A stretch of DNA of 64,000 nt from Larix kaempferi (lineage: Eukaryota > Streptophyta > Pinopsida > Pinales > Pinaceae), in NCBI GenBank assembly GCA_027924585.1, contig BSBM01001387.1, positions 124,001 to 188,000 of the forward strand, in the 5' to 3' direction. The notes beneath the pieces were generated by a model. That model was not told where the DNA came from. It did not search any database and saw nothing but the letters and a program-made list of their open reading frames with translations. Made by a program: the position numbers and the translations under genes. Shown in pieces: positions 47,975 through 58,140 of the stretch (within the stretch, counting starts at the first letter, position 1; every line of letters starts with the position of its first letter).

Positions 47975-47990
47975 TGGTATCAGAGCTAGC
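47975..47990 (+). promoter_or_regulatory. Copia-C primer binding site
   Basis: tggtatcagagctagc abuts the 5' LTR; the first twelve bases match the initiator Met-tRNA 3' end. Confidence 0.9.
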
Positions 47991-48414
47991 ATGAATAGGA
48001 CATCTTTCACAAGGTGAAATTAACTCTCTCTCCTCCTCCGGTGAAAATTAGTGTTTCTGCAAAAGTTGGAATTTTGGAATCTGATTGCATGGCTGGATAG
48101 CCCTCCTCAAAATCGAAGTTTTGAGACCTAGATCAAACTTTTTGAGTGGGTATAACTCTGAGAAAGTCAAGCCCTAGTTTGGGTTTTGGACCAGAATTGC
48201 AGAAAACCAGGTAACCAGAAAAGTGCACACCTATGCACCAGTGAACCAGAAAAGCTGTGAACCTGTGCACCAGTAAACCAAAAAAGTGAAGACCAAAAAT
48301 CCAGAAATTTTGTTGTAGATCCACACCAGTATTCTCAATTCAATCAAGCTCATCTCCTGGTAAGTGTTATTCTATCTCTTGAGAAACTTCAATCTCTGTG
48401 ACCCCCTGGATAAG

Positions 48415-49344
48415 ATGGCTCCAAGCATTAAGCTTGAAGACAAGTTAGAGGGTATAGAGAATTTTCGGGCATGGAAATATAGGATTGGTCTCATTCTTGA
48501 AGAGAATGATCTTGCCCAATATATCAAAGATGAGGTTGCAGAACCTGAGGAAGATGAAGCCAAAGAGAAGTATAGGAAGTACTTGATTAGGGAAAAGAGA
48601 ATCATTTCTGATTCTATCAAGGACCACTTGATTCCCCAAGTGGCATCCAAGAAGACCCCAAAGGAAATTTATGATTCCCTTTCCAGAATGTATGAAGGAA
48701 GGAACATCAACAGGAAGATGAACTTGAGAGCTCAATTGAAGAGCACTAAGATGAATAAAGGAGAATCTATTCAAGATTATTTCTCAAGGGTTTCCCAATT
48801 CAAGGAACAACTAGATGTTGTTGGAGATACCCTTGATGAAGATAAACTAGTCATGACTGCTCTAAATGGTCTCACTAGACCTTGGGAGTCATTCATCCAA
48901 ACCATGTGTGCCAGAAAAGAAAGTATGAAGTTTGATGTGGTATGGGAGGATTGCATTCAAGAAGAAGTTAGGGTATCCAATAGAGAAGCCTTGCTCAAAG
49001 AAGATGATCAAGCATTAGCCACCCATACCAAAAGAAGAAGAAGCCAACCCAACTTCAAGAAAGGAAGCCACAAGGAGTCTCAACCTCCACAAAGGTTTCA
49101 AAAGAAAAGATGAGCTAACTCAGGAAGAGATTTCTCATCATTCCAATGTTTCAATTGTTACAAAATAGGACACATTGCTAGGGAGTGTCCCTCAAAGAAA
49201 AATAAGAGTTTCCATCATAAAAGACATTGAGCAGAAGATGATAGTGAAGAAGAAGAAGAGGAGGAAATACCTCAAAATAAAAGAGCTAGAATAGAAGAAG
49301 AAGATGCAGAAGAGTATGTTCTATTATCTGCACTCTCTTGGTCT
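48415..49344 (+). pseudogene. Copia-C gag with zinc knuckle
   Basis: Starts at ATG 48415 (MAPSIKLEDKLEGIENF), the first ATG in the frame after the leader. The UBN2-type core follows (FRAWKYRIGLILEEN, NINRKMNLRAQL, LNGLTRPWESFIQTMCARKE). A TGA at 49111-49113 stops it, then the same frame gives CFNCYKIGHIAREC (49147-49198), a CCHC knuckle with spacing C-2-C-4-H-4-C. A second TGA sits near 49228 before an acidic linker. Both stops fit CGA to TGA. The original product would have been one Gag-Pol polyprotein, as this frame continues into protease. Confidence 0.9.
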
Positions 49345-50895
49345 GTGACACTTGGAGAAGATACATGGCTTATTGATAGCGGTGCTTCAAAGCACATGAC
49401 AGGTCAAAAGAAGACTCTTTCAAAACTTGAAGAGAAGACCTCTCCACAGAAGGTATCCCTAGGAGATGACTATCAATATCCCATCAAGGGAGTTGGTGAA
49501 GCAAGTTACAAGCTTGATTCTGGAACCCCATTGAAGATGAAGGAGATCTTATATGTACCAGGTTTGAAGAAGAACTTACTCTCTATCCCAGCTTTAGATA
49601 AGAAAGGCTATAGGGTTGCATTCATAGATGGCCAAGTACTCACGTGGCCCAAAGGAAAATCAATTGAGGATGCAATTGTTATTCGTGAAGAGGAAGGAGG
49701 TCTATACAAACTCAAGGGCCATCCAGAAGCTGCCCTTGTACATGAAGCCACTAGCCCAAATGAGCTATGGCATAGGATTCTTGCTCACATTAACTACAAG
49801 GCACTACCTCATGTGAGAAAGGTAGTTATAGGACTACTAGACTTAAATATTGATCATGATGGCACATGCAAAGGATGTGCAAAAGGGAATAATATCAAGA
49901 ACCCATTTCCAAAGAGTGAAACAAAGACTAAGAGTACCTTGGAATTGATTCATTCAGATGTATGTGGACCAATGTCCTCCACATCGTTGAGTGGATATGA
50001 ATACTACCTTACATTTATTTATGACTATTCAAGAAAGACTTGGATATACTTCCTAAAAGGAAAAAATGAAGTCTTTGGAAAGTTCAAGGAGTTCAAATCC
50101 TTGATAGAAAATCATTCAGAAAAGAAGATCAAAATACTCAGGAAAAATAATGGCGGAGAATATACTTCAAAGGATTTTGAAGACTTTTGGAAAGAAGATG
50201 GAATCAAGAGGGAACTAACCACTCCCTATAATCCTCAACAAAATGGTGTTGCGGAAAGAAAGAATAGAACTATTATGGAAGCAGTAAAGACAATGATACA
50301 TGATCAAGACCTACTTATGTATCTATGGGATGAAGCAGCTAGGACAGCAGTCTATGTGCAGAATAGACTATCTCATAGTGCTCTTGATTTCAAAACCCCA
50401 GAATAAGTGTTCACAGGAAAGAGAACTGAGTTAAGTCACCTCAAGATATTTGGATGCCCATTATACATTCACATTCCAAAAGAAAAGAGGACCAAGATGG
50501 ATCCTTCTGGGAAGAAGGGAATATTTGTTGGATATTGTGAAGCATCCAAAGCATTCAGAATTTACATCCCAGGTTTCCATCTTATGGAAATAAGTAGGGA
50601 TGTAACATTTTATGAAGAAGTAGCTCTCAAGAGATCTAGGAAGTGCCAGTATGAAGAAGTATATGAAGAAGATGCACCTTCCAGAACTGCAGAGACTGTA
50701 CCCATTCTTGAATATGTAACACATGAAGACCATGACATTATAGAACCTCAAGAACCCCCTACCATGAACATATCAAGAAAGAGAAAGCCAGCATGGGAAA
50801 GAGATATTATACTAGGAGCAGAAAAGTATGGAGCCCTTGAAGGCTCCACCAGAGTGAGAAGAAATCAAAGTCATTTTCCAACTATATGGCTTTGA
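49345..50895 (+). pseudogene. Copia-C protease and integrase
   Basis: Same frame as gag. WLIDSGASKHMTG carries the protease D-S-G site. LWHRILAHINY and CKGCAKGN form the HHCC zinc finger of the integrase N terminus. HSDVCGPM holds the first integrase Asp and NPQQNGVAERKNRT the Glu, but the middle motif reads KNNGGEYTS instead of DNGGE, so the second catalytic Asp is lost. TAA at 50404-50406 (codon after KTPE) splits the domain. The C-terminal GKRTELSHLKIFGCPLYIHI region follows to TGA at 50893-50895. Confidence 0.9.
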
Positions 50896-51775
50896 TGTGT
50901 GATCTTGTAGATCAAGAACCCACTAGTTATGAAGAGGCTTCTCATAAGAAAGAGTGGGTAGAGGCAATGACTGAGGAGTACCAGTCAATAATGAAGAATG
51001 ATGTTTGGAATATAGTTCCCAAACCAAAAGACAAAAGTAGGGTATCCTCCAAATGGATATACAAAATAAAGCATGATGCGGATGGTAGCATTGAAAAATA
51101 CAAGGCAAGGTTTGTAGCCAAAGGATTCTCGCGTAAAGAGGGAATTGACTATGAAGAGACATTTGCACCAATTGCAAGGTACACTTCCATTAGAACCATC
51201 ATGGCACTTGCATCCATGATGAAGTTGAAATTACATCAAATGGATGTAAAGACAGCTTTCCTGAATAGTGTGATTGAGGAAGAAGTGTACATAGAACAAC
51301 CACAAGGATTTGAGGTTGAAGATAGAAGAACCCACGTATGCAAACTAAAGAAGGCTTTGTATGGGTTGAAGCAAGATCCCAGAGCTTGGTATGGAAGAAT
51401 TGACAGTTTCTTGACAAGCCTGGGTTTTACCAAGAGTAAAGTTGATCCTAACCTTTATCTCAAAGTTATGGATGATGAACCTATCATATTGTTGATGTAT
51501 GTGGATGATCTATTTCTGACTGGGAATGAGAAATAGATTATCGAATGCAAGAAGAAACTCTCAGCAGAGTTTGAGATGAAAGATCTATGATTGATGCACT
51601 ACTTCCTAGGTCTAGAAGCATGGCAAGGCCCAGAAGGAATCTTTCTCAACCAGGGAAAGTATGTTGTGGAAATCTTAAAAAGATTTGATATGTTGGAATG
51701 TAAAGCGATGGCCACTCCCATGGATTCCAACTTGAAGCTGTTAACGGATGACTCATCAGAGTTAGTGGATGTAAC
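50886..51775 (+). pseudogene. Copia-C reverse transcriptase
   Basis: The frame changes relative to integrase near 50886. Order of motifs: MKNDVWNIVPKPKDKS, SKWIYKIKHDADGSIEKYKA, ETFAPIARYTSIR, HQMDVKTAFLNSVIEEEVYI (motif A), [14 protein letters not shown], and LLMYVDDLFLTGNEK (intact YVDD). TAG at 51534-51536 and TGA near 51588 interrupt before MHYFLGLEAWQ; both can be single substitutions. The catalytic core is the best kept of the three Copia elements. Confidence 0.92.
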
Positions 51776-52459
51776 TTGTACAGACATATTATTGGTTCAT
51801 TAATGTATCTGACGAACACTAGGCCATATATATGCTTTGCAGTAAACACCTTGAGTCAGTATCTAGTGGAACTTAGACATGTTCACTTAATAGCTGCGAA
51901 GCATGTGATGAGGTACCTGAAGGGTACGATAGACTTTGGTCTATATTATCTTGGAGATAATGATTTCAAATTGTACGGCTACATAGATGCTGATTGGGCT
52001 GGAAGTGTATTAGACAGGAAAAGTACATCGGGTGGATGTTATTGTCTGGGATCTGCCATGATCTCATGGTTTAGCAGGAAGCAATCTAGTGTGGATTTCA
52101 GCACAGCTGAAGTGGAATATATAGTTGCTTGCTCTGCTAATTGTGAAGCGATATGGCTTCGAAAGTTGTTATCAGGATTGTTTGACTTAGAGATGGACCC
52201 CACTGTGATCCTGTGTGACAACCAGATTTGTATCAAGATGACAGAGAATCCAATGTTCCATGATAAGTCAAAGAACATAGAGATCATATATTTCTATATA
52301 CGGTATATGGTGCAGAAAGGAGCTATTAAGCTCGAATATGTGAGCACTAACGAACAAGTTGCTGATGTATTAACCAAACCTCCGTCTCGAGTAAAGTTTG
52401 AGTATTTCCGAGACAACATTGGTGTAGTTCATAAGGACCCTCCTCGAAAGGGGGAGTGA
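51776..52459 (+). pseudogene. Copia-C connection and RNase H domain
   Basis: A frameshift near 51780 joins the RT frame to HIIGSLMYLTNTRP. RNase H motifs are GYIDADWAGS, STAEVEYIVACSAN, ILCDNQICIK and the C-terminal VADVLTKPPSRVKFEYF. The fourth acidic position reads IRYMVQKG in place of the usual IRDMV. Pol ends at TGA 52457-52459, next to the minisatellite region. Confidence 0.9.
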
Positions 52460-53551
52460 TATGGTCGATGATGATATTTGGATACTGGTATCGATGAGGA
52501 TACCTATATCGATGATGAGATTTCCTATATTGACAGTAAGGTCAATAATGAGGATACCTGTATTGATGTGGATACATGTATCGTTGATGAGGTTACCTGT
52601 TCCGACGATGAGGTCGATGATGAGGCTACATGTTCTGACGATGAGGCCATTGTATGGTCCCTAGTGGACGTGATAGGACTGCATCATCCCTGAATGCTTG
52701 GTTCAAAATGTACGTGATGGGGATTGCATCATCCCGGAACCACTAGTTCAAAATGTACGTGATGGGGATTGCATCATCCCATAACCACTAGTTCAAAATG
52801 TACATGATGGGGATTGCATCATCCCGGAACCACTAGTTCAAAATGTACGTGATGGGGATTGCATCATCCTGGAACCACTAGTTCAAAATGTACGTGATGG
52901 GGATTTCATCATCTCGGAACCCTTGGTTCAAAATGTACATGGTAGGATTGCATCATCCTTGGACTTGTGTCCTAAATTGAGAGGGATTGACCATCCCATA
53001 ATTGGATCATGTGTATTGATGATGATGTTGTTGATCGTGATGATCGAGATGACGATGTTGTTGATCGTGATGATCTAGATGACGATGTTGTTGATCGTGA
53101 TGATCTAGATGACGATGCTATTGATCGTGATGATCTAGATGACGATGTTTTTGATTGTGATGATCTAGATGACGATGATGTTGATTGTGATGATCTAGAT
53201 GACGATGATGTTGATCGTGATGATCTAGATGATGATGTTGTTGATCGTGATGATCTAGATGATGATGTTGTTGGTCGTGATGTTGTTGATCGTGAGGATC
53301 CAGATGATGATGTTGTAGCCGATCGAGTGATGCACAAGATGAAGACTCAGTACTGAATATGTTGATGTTCCAGTATTGAAGATCTTGCTGATGTTCCAGT
53401 ATTGATTATGTTCCAGTAACTGTATGAGTTACTGATGATGATGATGTATAAAGAAAGCTTCCAATGATTTATAGATGTATCATGTATCATGTAGTTAATG
53501 ACTCCTTTCTCCTGCAGATGTTGTTATAATATCCTTCTCGTTAAGAGGGAG
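52460..53551 (+). repeat. Copia-C 3' minisatellite region and polypurine tract
   Basis: 52690-52935 holds five to six copies of a 45-bp unit (ggggattgcatcatcccgga...), spaced 45 bp (for example 52741 and 52786). 53025-53300 holds about nine copies of a 30-bp unit around gttgatcgtgatgatctaga. Asp/Val open frames across it are by-products. The polypurine tract ttaagagggag is at 53541-53551. Confidence 0.92.
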
Positions 53552-54051
53552 TGTTGAAATATTGTAACTTCTAAGAATATTATATTTGTACTTTGTTATT
53601 CCGGAGATGTTCCATTCCTTCGAGGAGACCCTATTGTATATCCGGAGATGTTTATTCCTTCGAGAGAGTGTGGTAACTAGGGTTATTAGATATCCCATGT
53701 GAGGTCGGCCCTAAGTTAGCTATTTAGGGGTTATTAGGCTCTCTTAGGAGAGGTCTGCCCCATTAGGGTGAAAAGTCAGCTAGAACATAAGTATAAATAG
53801 AGGAGGTGTCTTCCTCATTTATACCATTCATTCACTCACTTGTGTATTGCGCATAGGAGAGAGAGAGGTCTGCATAGGAGGAGAAGGAGCTCTTGTTGAG
53901 GACTACATATTGTATTGGGTTGATTATCTATATTGAGGAAAGCTTTGCTAGGTTTTCTACCCCATGAGGGTTTCCCAGGGTAAATCTTTGTCTATCTTGT
54001 GATTGTGTTTCTTTCAATGATCTTGCTTGTGAAATTAGGCTAAACTTAACA
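53552..54051 (+). repeat. Copia-C 3' LTR
   Basis: 500 bp, TATA-like box at 53792-53800, ends AACA and is followed by the target duplication CCCTA. Confidence 0.95.
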
Positions 54052-54135
54052 CCCTATGGTGTCTTTTGGTTGACTGGGAGACTATGCACTGTAATGAGTT
54101 TTTTGCATGACTGAAAGACTTTGTACCTCATGCAG

Positions 54136-54259
54136 GAATATAATGCCAAGCTTTCTGACTTTGGTCTAGCAAAAGATGAACCTGAAGGAGACAAAACTCA
54201 TGTTTCAACTCGATTCATGGGAACTTATGGCTATGTAGCTCCTGAGTATGTAATGACTG
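54136..54259 (+). pseudogene. RLCK-VII kinase, activation-segment exon
   Basis: Directly after TGCAG| the frame reads [20 protein letters not shown], then [20 protein letters not shown], then T, with phase 1 at the donor ACTG|GTGAGC. SDFG is the Mg-binding DFG motif, and [10 protein letters not shown] is the end of the activation segment. These two exons join to give [14 protein letters not shown] exactly as in the family. This exon has no stop. The following exon (SDVYSFGVVLLE region) could not be found up to 60 kb, so the gene is incomplete here or has a further long intron. Confidence 0.88.
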
Positions 54260-57200
54260 GTGAGCATTCTTGATAACATACAAGTTACAAGTTACACCTT
54301 GTGTTTACATGTGAATCTCACCAACACCGAAAAATTGTCAGAAGTGTGGTCTGCATAATTTAAACTGATTGATTCGCACTATAGGGTATACTGATTATAC
54401 ATCCTCTTGAGGGTGGGGGGTGGTGTGGATTTCTCCACGGCCTGGACAAACTAGGGTGAAAACAGAAAACACCAAATTGTTTAAAAACTATCCTGAATTT
54501 AAACTTTTAGATTCACTATAATCAGGTTAATATTATAATTCAAATATATATGTTGCCTTGGTGAAGCCGGTACTTTGACTGTAAGAACTAATTACTATAT
54601 GTTCATAAATAATGCCTTTAACAGAAAGCATGCATGCATGCATGTTATTCATGGGCTCAACTTGAAAGGAGCTAGCTTGTTGGATGGAGAGATTAAGCAA
54701 ATAAGATTCACCCTTCTTATTTGCTAATTTTAATTTTTATTCTGTAGTGATGCTAGTCCAGGCCTCCTAGCTATGAATTTATAAGTTTTATTTACAGCAG
54801 TTCTGTAGTATTTGGTTTAAATTAATAGGAACATCTGAGGCATTTAGTAGTGGATTCTGGAGTGATGGGAATAGGCAAGATCTGAGAATGCATTATACAA
54901 TGGAAGAAATTTAGCAGCAAGGAAACTTGATGCTAGAAGATACCAGGATGTTGAGTATGGTCCAGTTATGGAACCATGGCACATTGTGTGGGTCACTAGA
55001 TGCAATAGCGGGAGAATATTATAATCCAATTTCATATCTATGATGAAAACCTGAGGATTTTGGTATAGGCTACTGGTTGCAATTCTTAATAATGAAATCT
55101 TGTATCTATATGATGCAACAAGTAACTGAGAAAACAGTGCTATCACTAAACTGGTTGTAGACTCTCCTCTCTGGAGTCTGAATTATCCAAATTTGTAGTT
55201 ATTTTTTAAATTTTTCTCCATAATTTGCATGTTCTTTTGAGAAGATATCCAAGTCATTGTCTTTTGGGTTTACCAGGATGCATTTCATAATGGAAACTTT
55301 TCCATTTTGTTCCCTTCACGGCCACTATCCGTAAGTAGCCCTACTCTTTATTTTAGCTGGAATGATTGTTTTAGGAAACAACCCTCCTCTGAGCACACTT
55401 GAACATGAGGATACCTCTAAAATGAGGTGAATTATTTCCTTTGGCTTAGAACTTAGAAGTTGTCTGACAGGTATTTATTTCATCAAAATCACCAGGGACT
55501 TGCATCCATCCTCATCTTGCTTATTTAGGGCACTGTCTTTCAAGTTTTTAATCCGGGTCTCATTGTGGTAAGCTGACACTCTTGCCACTAAGAGCCCAAT
55601 ATTTGAGATTTGCTTCCAAATGTTATAATGGTCAGGTATCGTATTTGAGTATCCCTTAAACTTATACAGCTATCTATCATTGATCATGTTAATTGTCTAA
55701 CACAGATTTGTCCCAAGTAATGTTTGCCAATATTCATCACATTCTTTGTACTTGTCAATTATGTTGTTTCCAAGGCTTTTATAATCAACTGCACATGCTT
55801 GGAATTCCATGTAAGCACTATGAGTGCTTTCTAATGGAGGACTTAGAATATAATGATGACAATGATAGATATTTCTTACTGACAAGTCATATTCACCTTT
55901 AAACACAGTAAACAAAGTAACTCTTGTGTAAGCCACAATATGTTTGTGTCATCTTTGGGATTAGTAAACCATATCAATCATCAAGGTCGCATTGTACTTA
56001 AAAAATGGTTGGTATGTTGAAACCAAAAGGTAGAGAAGTGTTGGAGTAGATTCAATAAATATGAAAAATAAGATATAAAATAAAATACATAATTTTAGAA
56101 CAAGTTGTACAAATCTATGACATTGTTGTAATTTTTTTTTAAAAAATGCTTTATAATTCTATTAATATACAAAATAAATGTACATGTGTTTTATGAGCTT
56201 AGGTTGCAAGGCACAAAACCTAGCCAATCAAAACTTGCTATGCAGGGCATCCAAAAATAAAGAGTCATAATGCACCAGTGGTTGAGGTGGATAGCAATTA
56301 ACACAAGTAAAACATGCTAGCTGTCCAAATCAAATGGTCAGATCAGGAAGCTATTGGAGTCAAACCTACCACCTAAGGGGAGTATTTGTCTTCAGGAGGC
56401 TCCCATCCTTCAGCTACAAGCTCAGAGTCGAGAAAAATGGGCTCCCATCCGTCATTTCCCTGCACGGGTTCTTCAGGATCCTCCGGTTCAGAGATTATTC
56501 AATTCCCTAAACACATGCTCAATCTGGAAATTTCTAAAAGAACCTGCAATATCTTTTAATCTCCGACTCCAAATCTCTAAATATTCTAATTCATTACCAA
56601 GTGCATGCAAATGGTCTTCCAAGTTATCCACTGACATCGATTTAATTGCTTTTCCCTAACTTCACCTAAATGCAAACCTATGGTTCATTTTAAGTTGAAA
56701 TCAAGTGCTTCAATTTGCCTCTACCGCATGTTAACTATGGAGTGGACTGTTTAGTACCCCATAGCACAAATATATAAGATCTTCGAGGTGGTGAAACACC
56801 ACTAGACTTGGCCTGGAGTTGAGACTTTGTGCAATAGCCAAAGGGTATTGGTGAGTACAGTTTGTGCAATAGCCAAAGGGTATTAGAGAGAACAGTTTGT
56901 GCACTTCTAAGCACAGACATGGCTACCCATACAAGAGTAATCAAAGGGATGGCATTTCTCTAGAACACATCACCAATAACAAACAAAACATTTACAACCA
57001 CATACAAAGTGTCCCTGTTTCAATTCTACAAGGACTAAAACTACCTCCAGTTGCAAATTTTGTACATCATTACTCTTAGAAAATTCTACAGTGTTACAAC
57101 AAAGCCACTTTTGAACACAATCATGCTGTCTATCGGCCAACACCCCTAAAAGGTCCTGAAATTTAGAGTGCCATAAATCACTATTTTTTTCACTTCTTTC

Positions 57201-57285
57201 CAAGACACTTTCTAGTTTTTATATGAGATGACACAAAATGTTATCATTTGATGTAGATTCATCGAGAGCTACAAGCAATGAATGA
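54260..57285. other. Unassigned region 3' of the kinase exon
   Basis: The next kinase exon was looked for and not recognised. 56840-56900 has a short direct repeat (cagtttgtgcaatagccaaagg, split across copies at about 56823 and 56859). No gene called. Confidence 0.4.
55540..55604 (-). mobile_element. SINE-like head fragment
   Basis: On -, gggctcttagtggcaagagt resembles a pol III A box and gagacccggattaaaaact a decayed B box about 30 bp on. The tail is not visible. Confidence 0.35.
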
Positions 57286-57313
57286 CTCCATGCTTTTGCG
57301 CAAAAGCATGGAG
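57286..57313. repeat. 28-bp perfect palindrome
   Basis: ctccatgcttttgc joined head to head with its own complement, no loop. No other copy noted in the window. Confidence 0.9.
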
Positions 57314-57479
57314 TGACTCCACCACAGCAATTTTCAGATCTTGAAGATTTTATGAGCAATTGGTTCAAGTGTCAGGGCTTATATCATCTTATACAATGGA
57401 GCTTATATCATATTCCTCAACCTACTAAAATTGAAACAAAACTAGATAATGCAATTGCATCTAAAGACATAGCACCCTT

Positions 57480-58140
57480 AGTGAGCAAAAAAAGTTGGCC
57501 AATAGTTGCATACATACCACTTCCCTCCACAGATTGCAAAAAGCAGACAGAGAACTGGCACCTCTATCACAAAAACACGTACAGTGTATCCTCCAGAAAG
57601 AAAATAGAGCAGAGATATGCACAAGGTGCCAGATATCCATAAAACAAAAGTGGACCAAATAGATGGAATCACCAAGAAGAGATACACACTAGTGCACCTT
57701 CCCCAGAAGTACAGAATTCTGAGTCTGAACATAATTCTAGCAGCTCCTGGAAAACTGATAATAATCCCAAAACATATGCTCCATTGTTTCGGAACGGTTG
57801 GAGAAAGGGAAGAGGCTACTCTTCGCCAACTGGTCCTTGTAGGGGAGACCCTGAAAGCTAACGAGCCACATAAACACCAGTGGCTTGTAGGATAGCCACA
57901 CATACCACAATGGCACAAACCATGCAAGTGACGAATCCACTTGTCCTTTGGATCCGAAGCAACCCAACGAGCATTGAGAATAGGGCTAGCTCATTGTGTT
58001 GATCCAAAAGGGAGTATATCTTCCAAGAGTCATACTACTGAAGGCCCAAGGGGTCAACCACTATGTTGATCCAAAAGGGAGTAGAGCTTCCAAGAGTCAT
58101 ACTGCTGAAGTGGCCAATTAAAGCTCCACCCCCAATCCCT
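57480..58140 (-). mobile_element. LINE ORF2 C-terminal remnant (zf-RVT-like)
   Basis: On - the frames give SSTPFWINIV near 58080, then KPLVFMWLVSFQGLP and RSETMEHMFWDYYQF (57970-57750). This matches the order of the zf-RVT segment after RT in plant non-LTR retrotransposons (W/F-W-D, then W...G.P...L and S.ET.EH.F..C). Frame changes occur, and a roughly 60-bp piece is duplicated (gttgatccaaaagggagta at about 57998 and 58064). RT itself is not present. Confidence 0.45.

Larger units (their letters stand above)
47476..54051 (+). mobile_element. Copia-C: complete LTR retrotransposon inside the kinase intron
   Basis: LTRs 47476-47974 (499 bp) and 53552-54051 (500 bp), TGTTG...AACA, flanked by the target duplication CCCTA (47471-47475 and 54052-54056). 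The primer site and polypurine tract are in place. Gag, protease, integrase, RT and RNase H are all present in Copia order, unlike Copia-A and -B. The LTRs differ at about 27 positions by eye (near 95%). Five or more in-frame stops and one frameshift make it inactive. Without the element the kinase intron would be about 149 bp. Confidence 0.96.

Noticed and set aside
52972-53356. Asp- or Ser/Arg-rich ORFs inside Copia-C
   Set aside because: A 30-bp repeat with no stop in two frames; not a gene.
56270-56380. Possible third SINE (caccagtggttgaggtgg and ggagtcaaacctacc)
   Set aside because: Box spacing is too long and neither box fits well; left out of the features.
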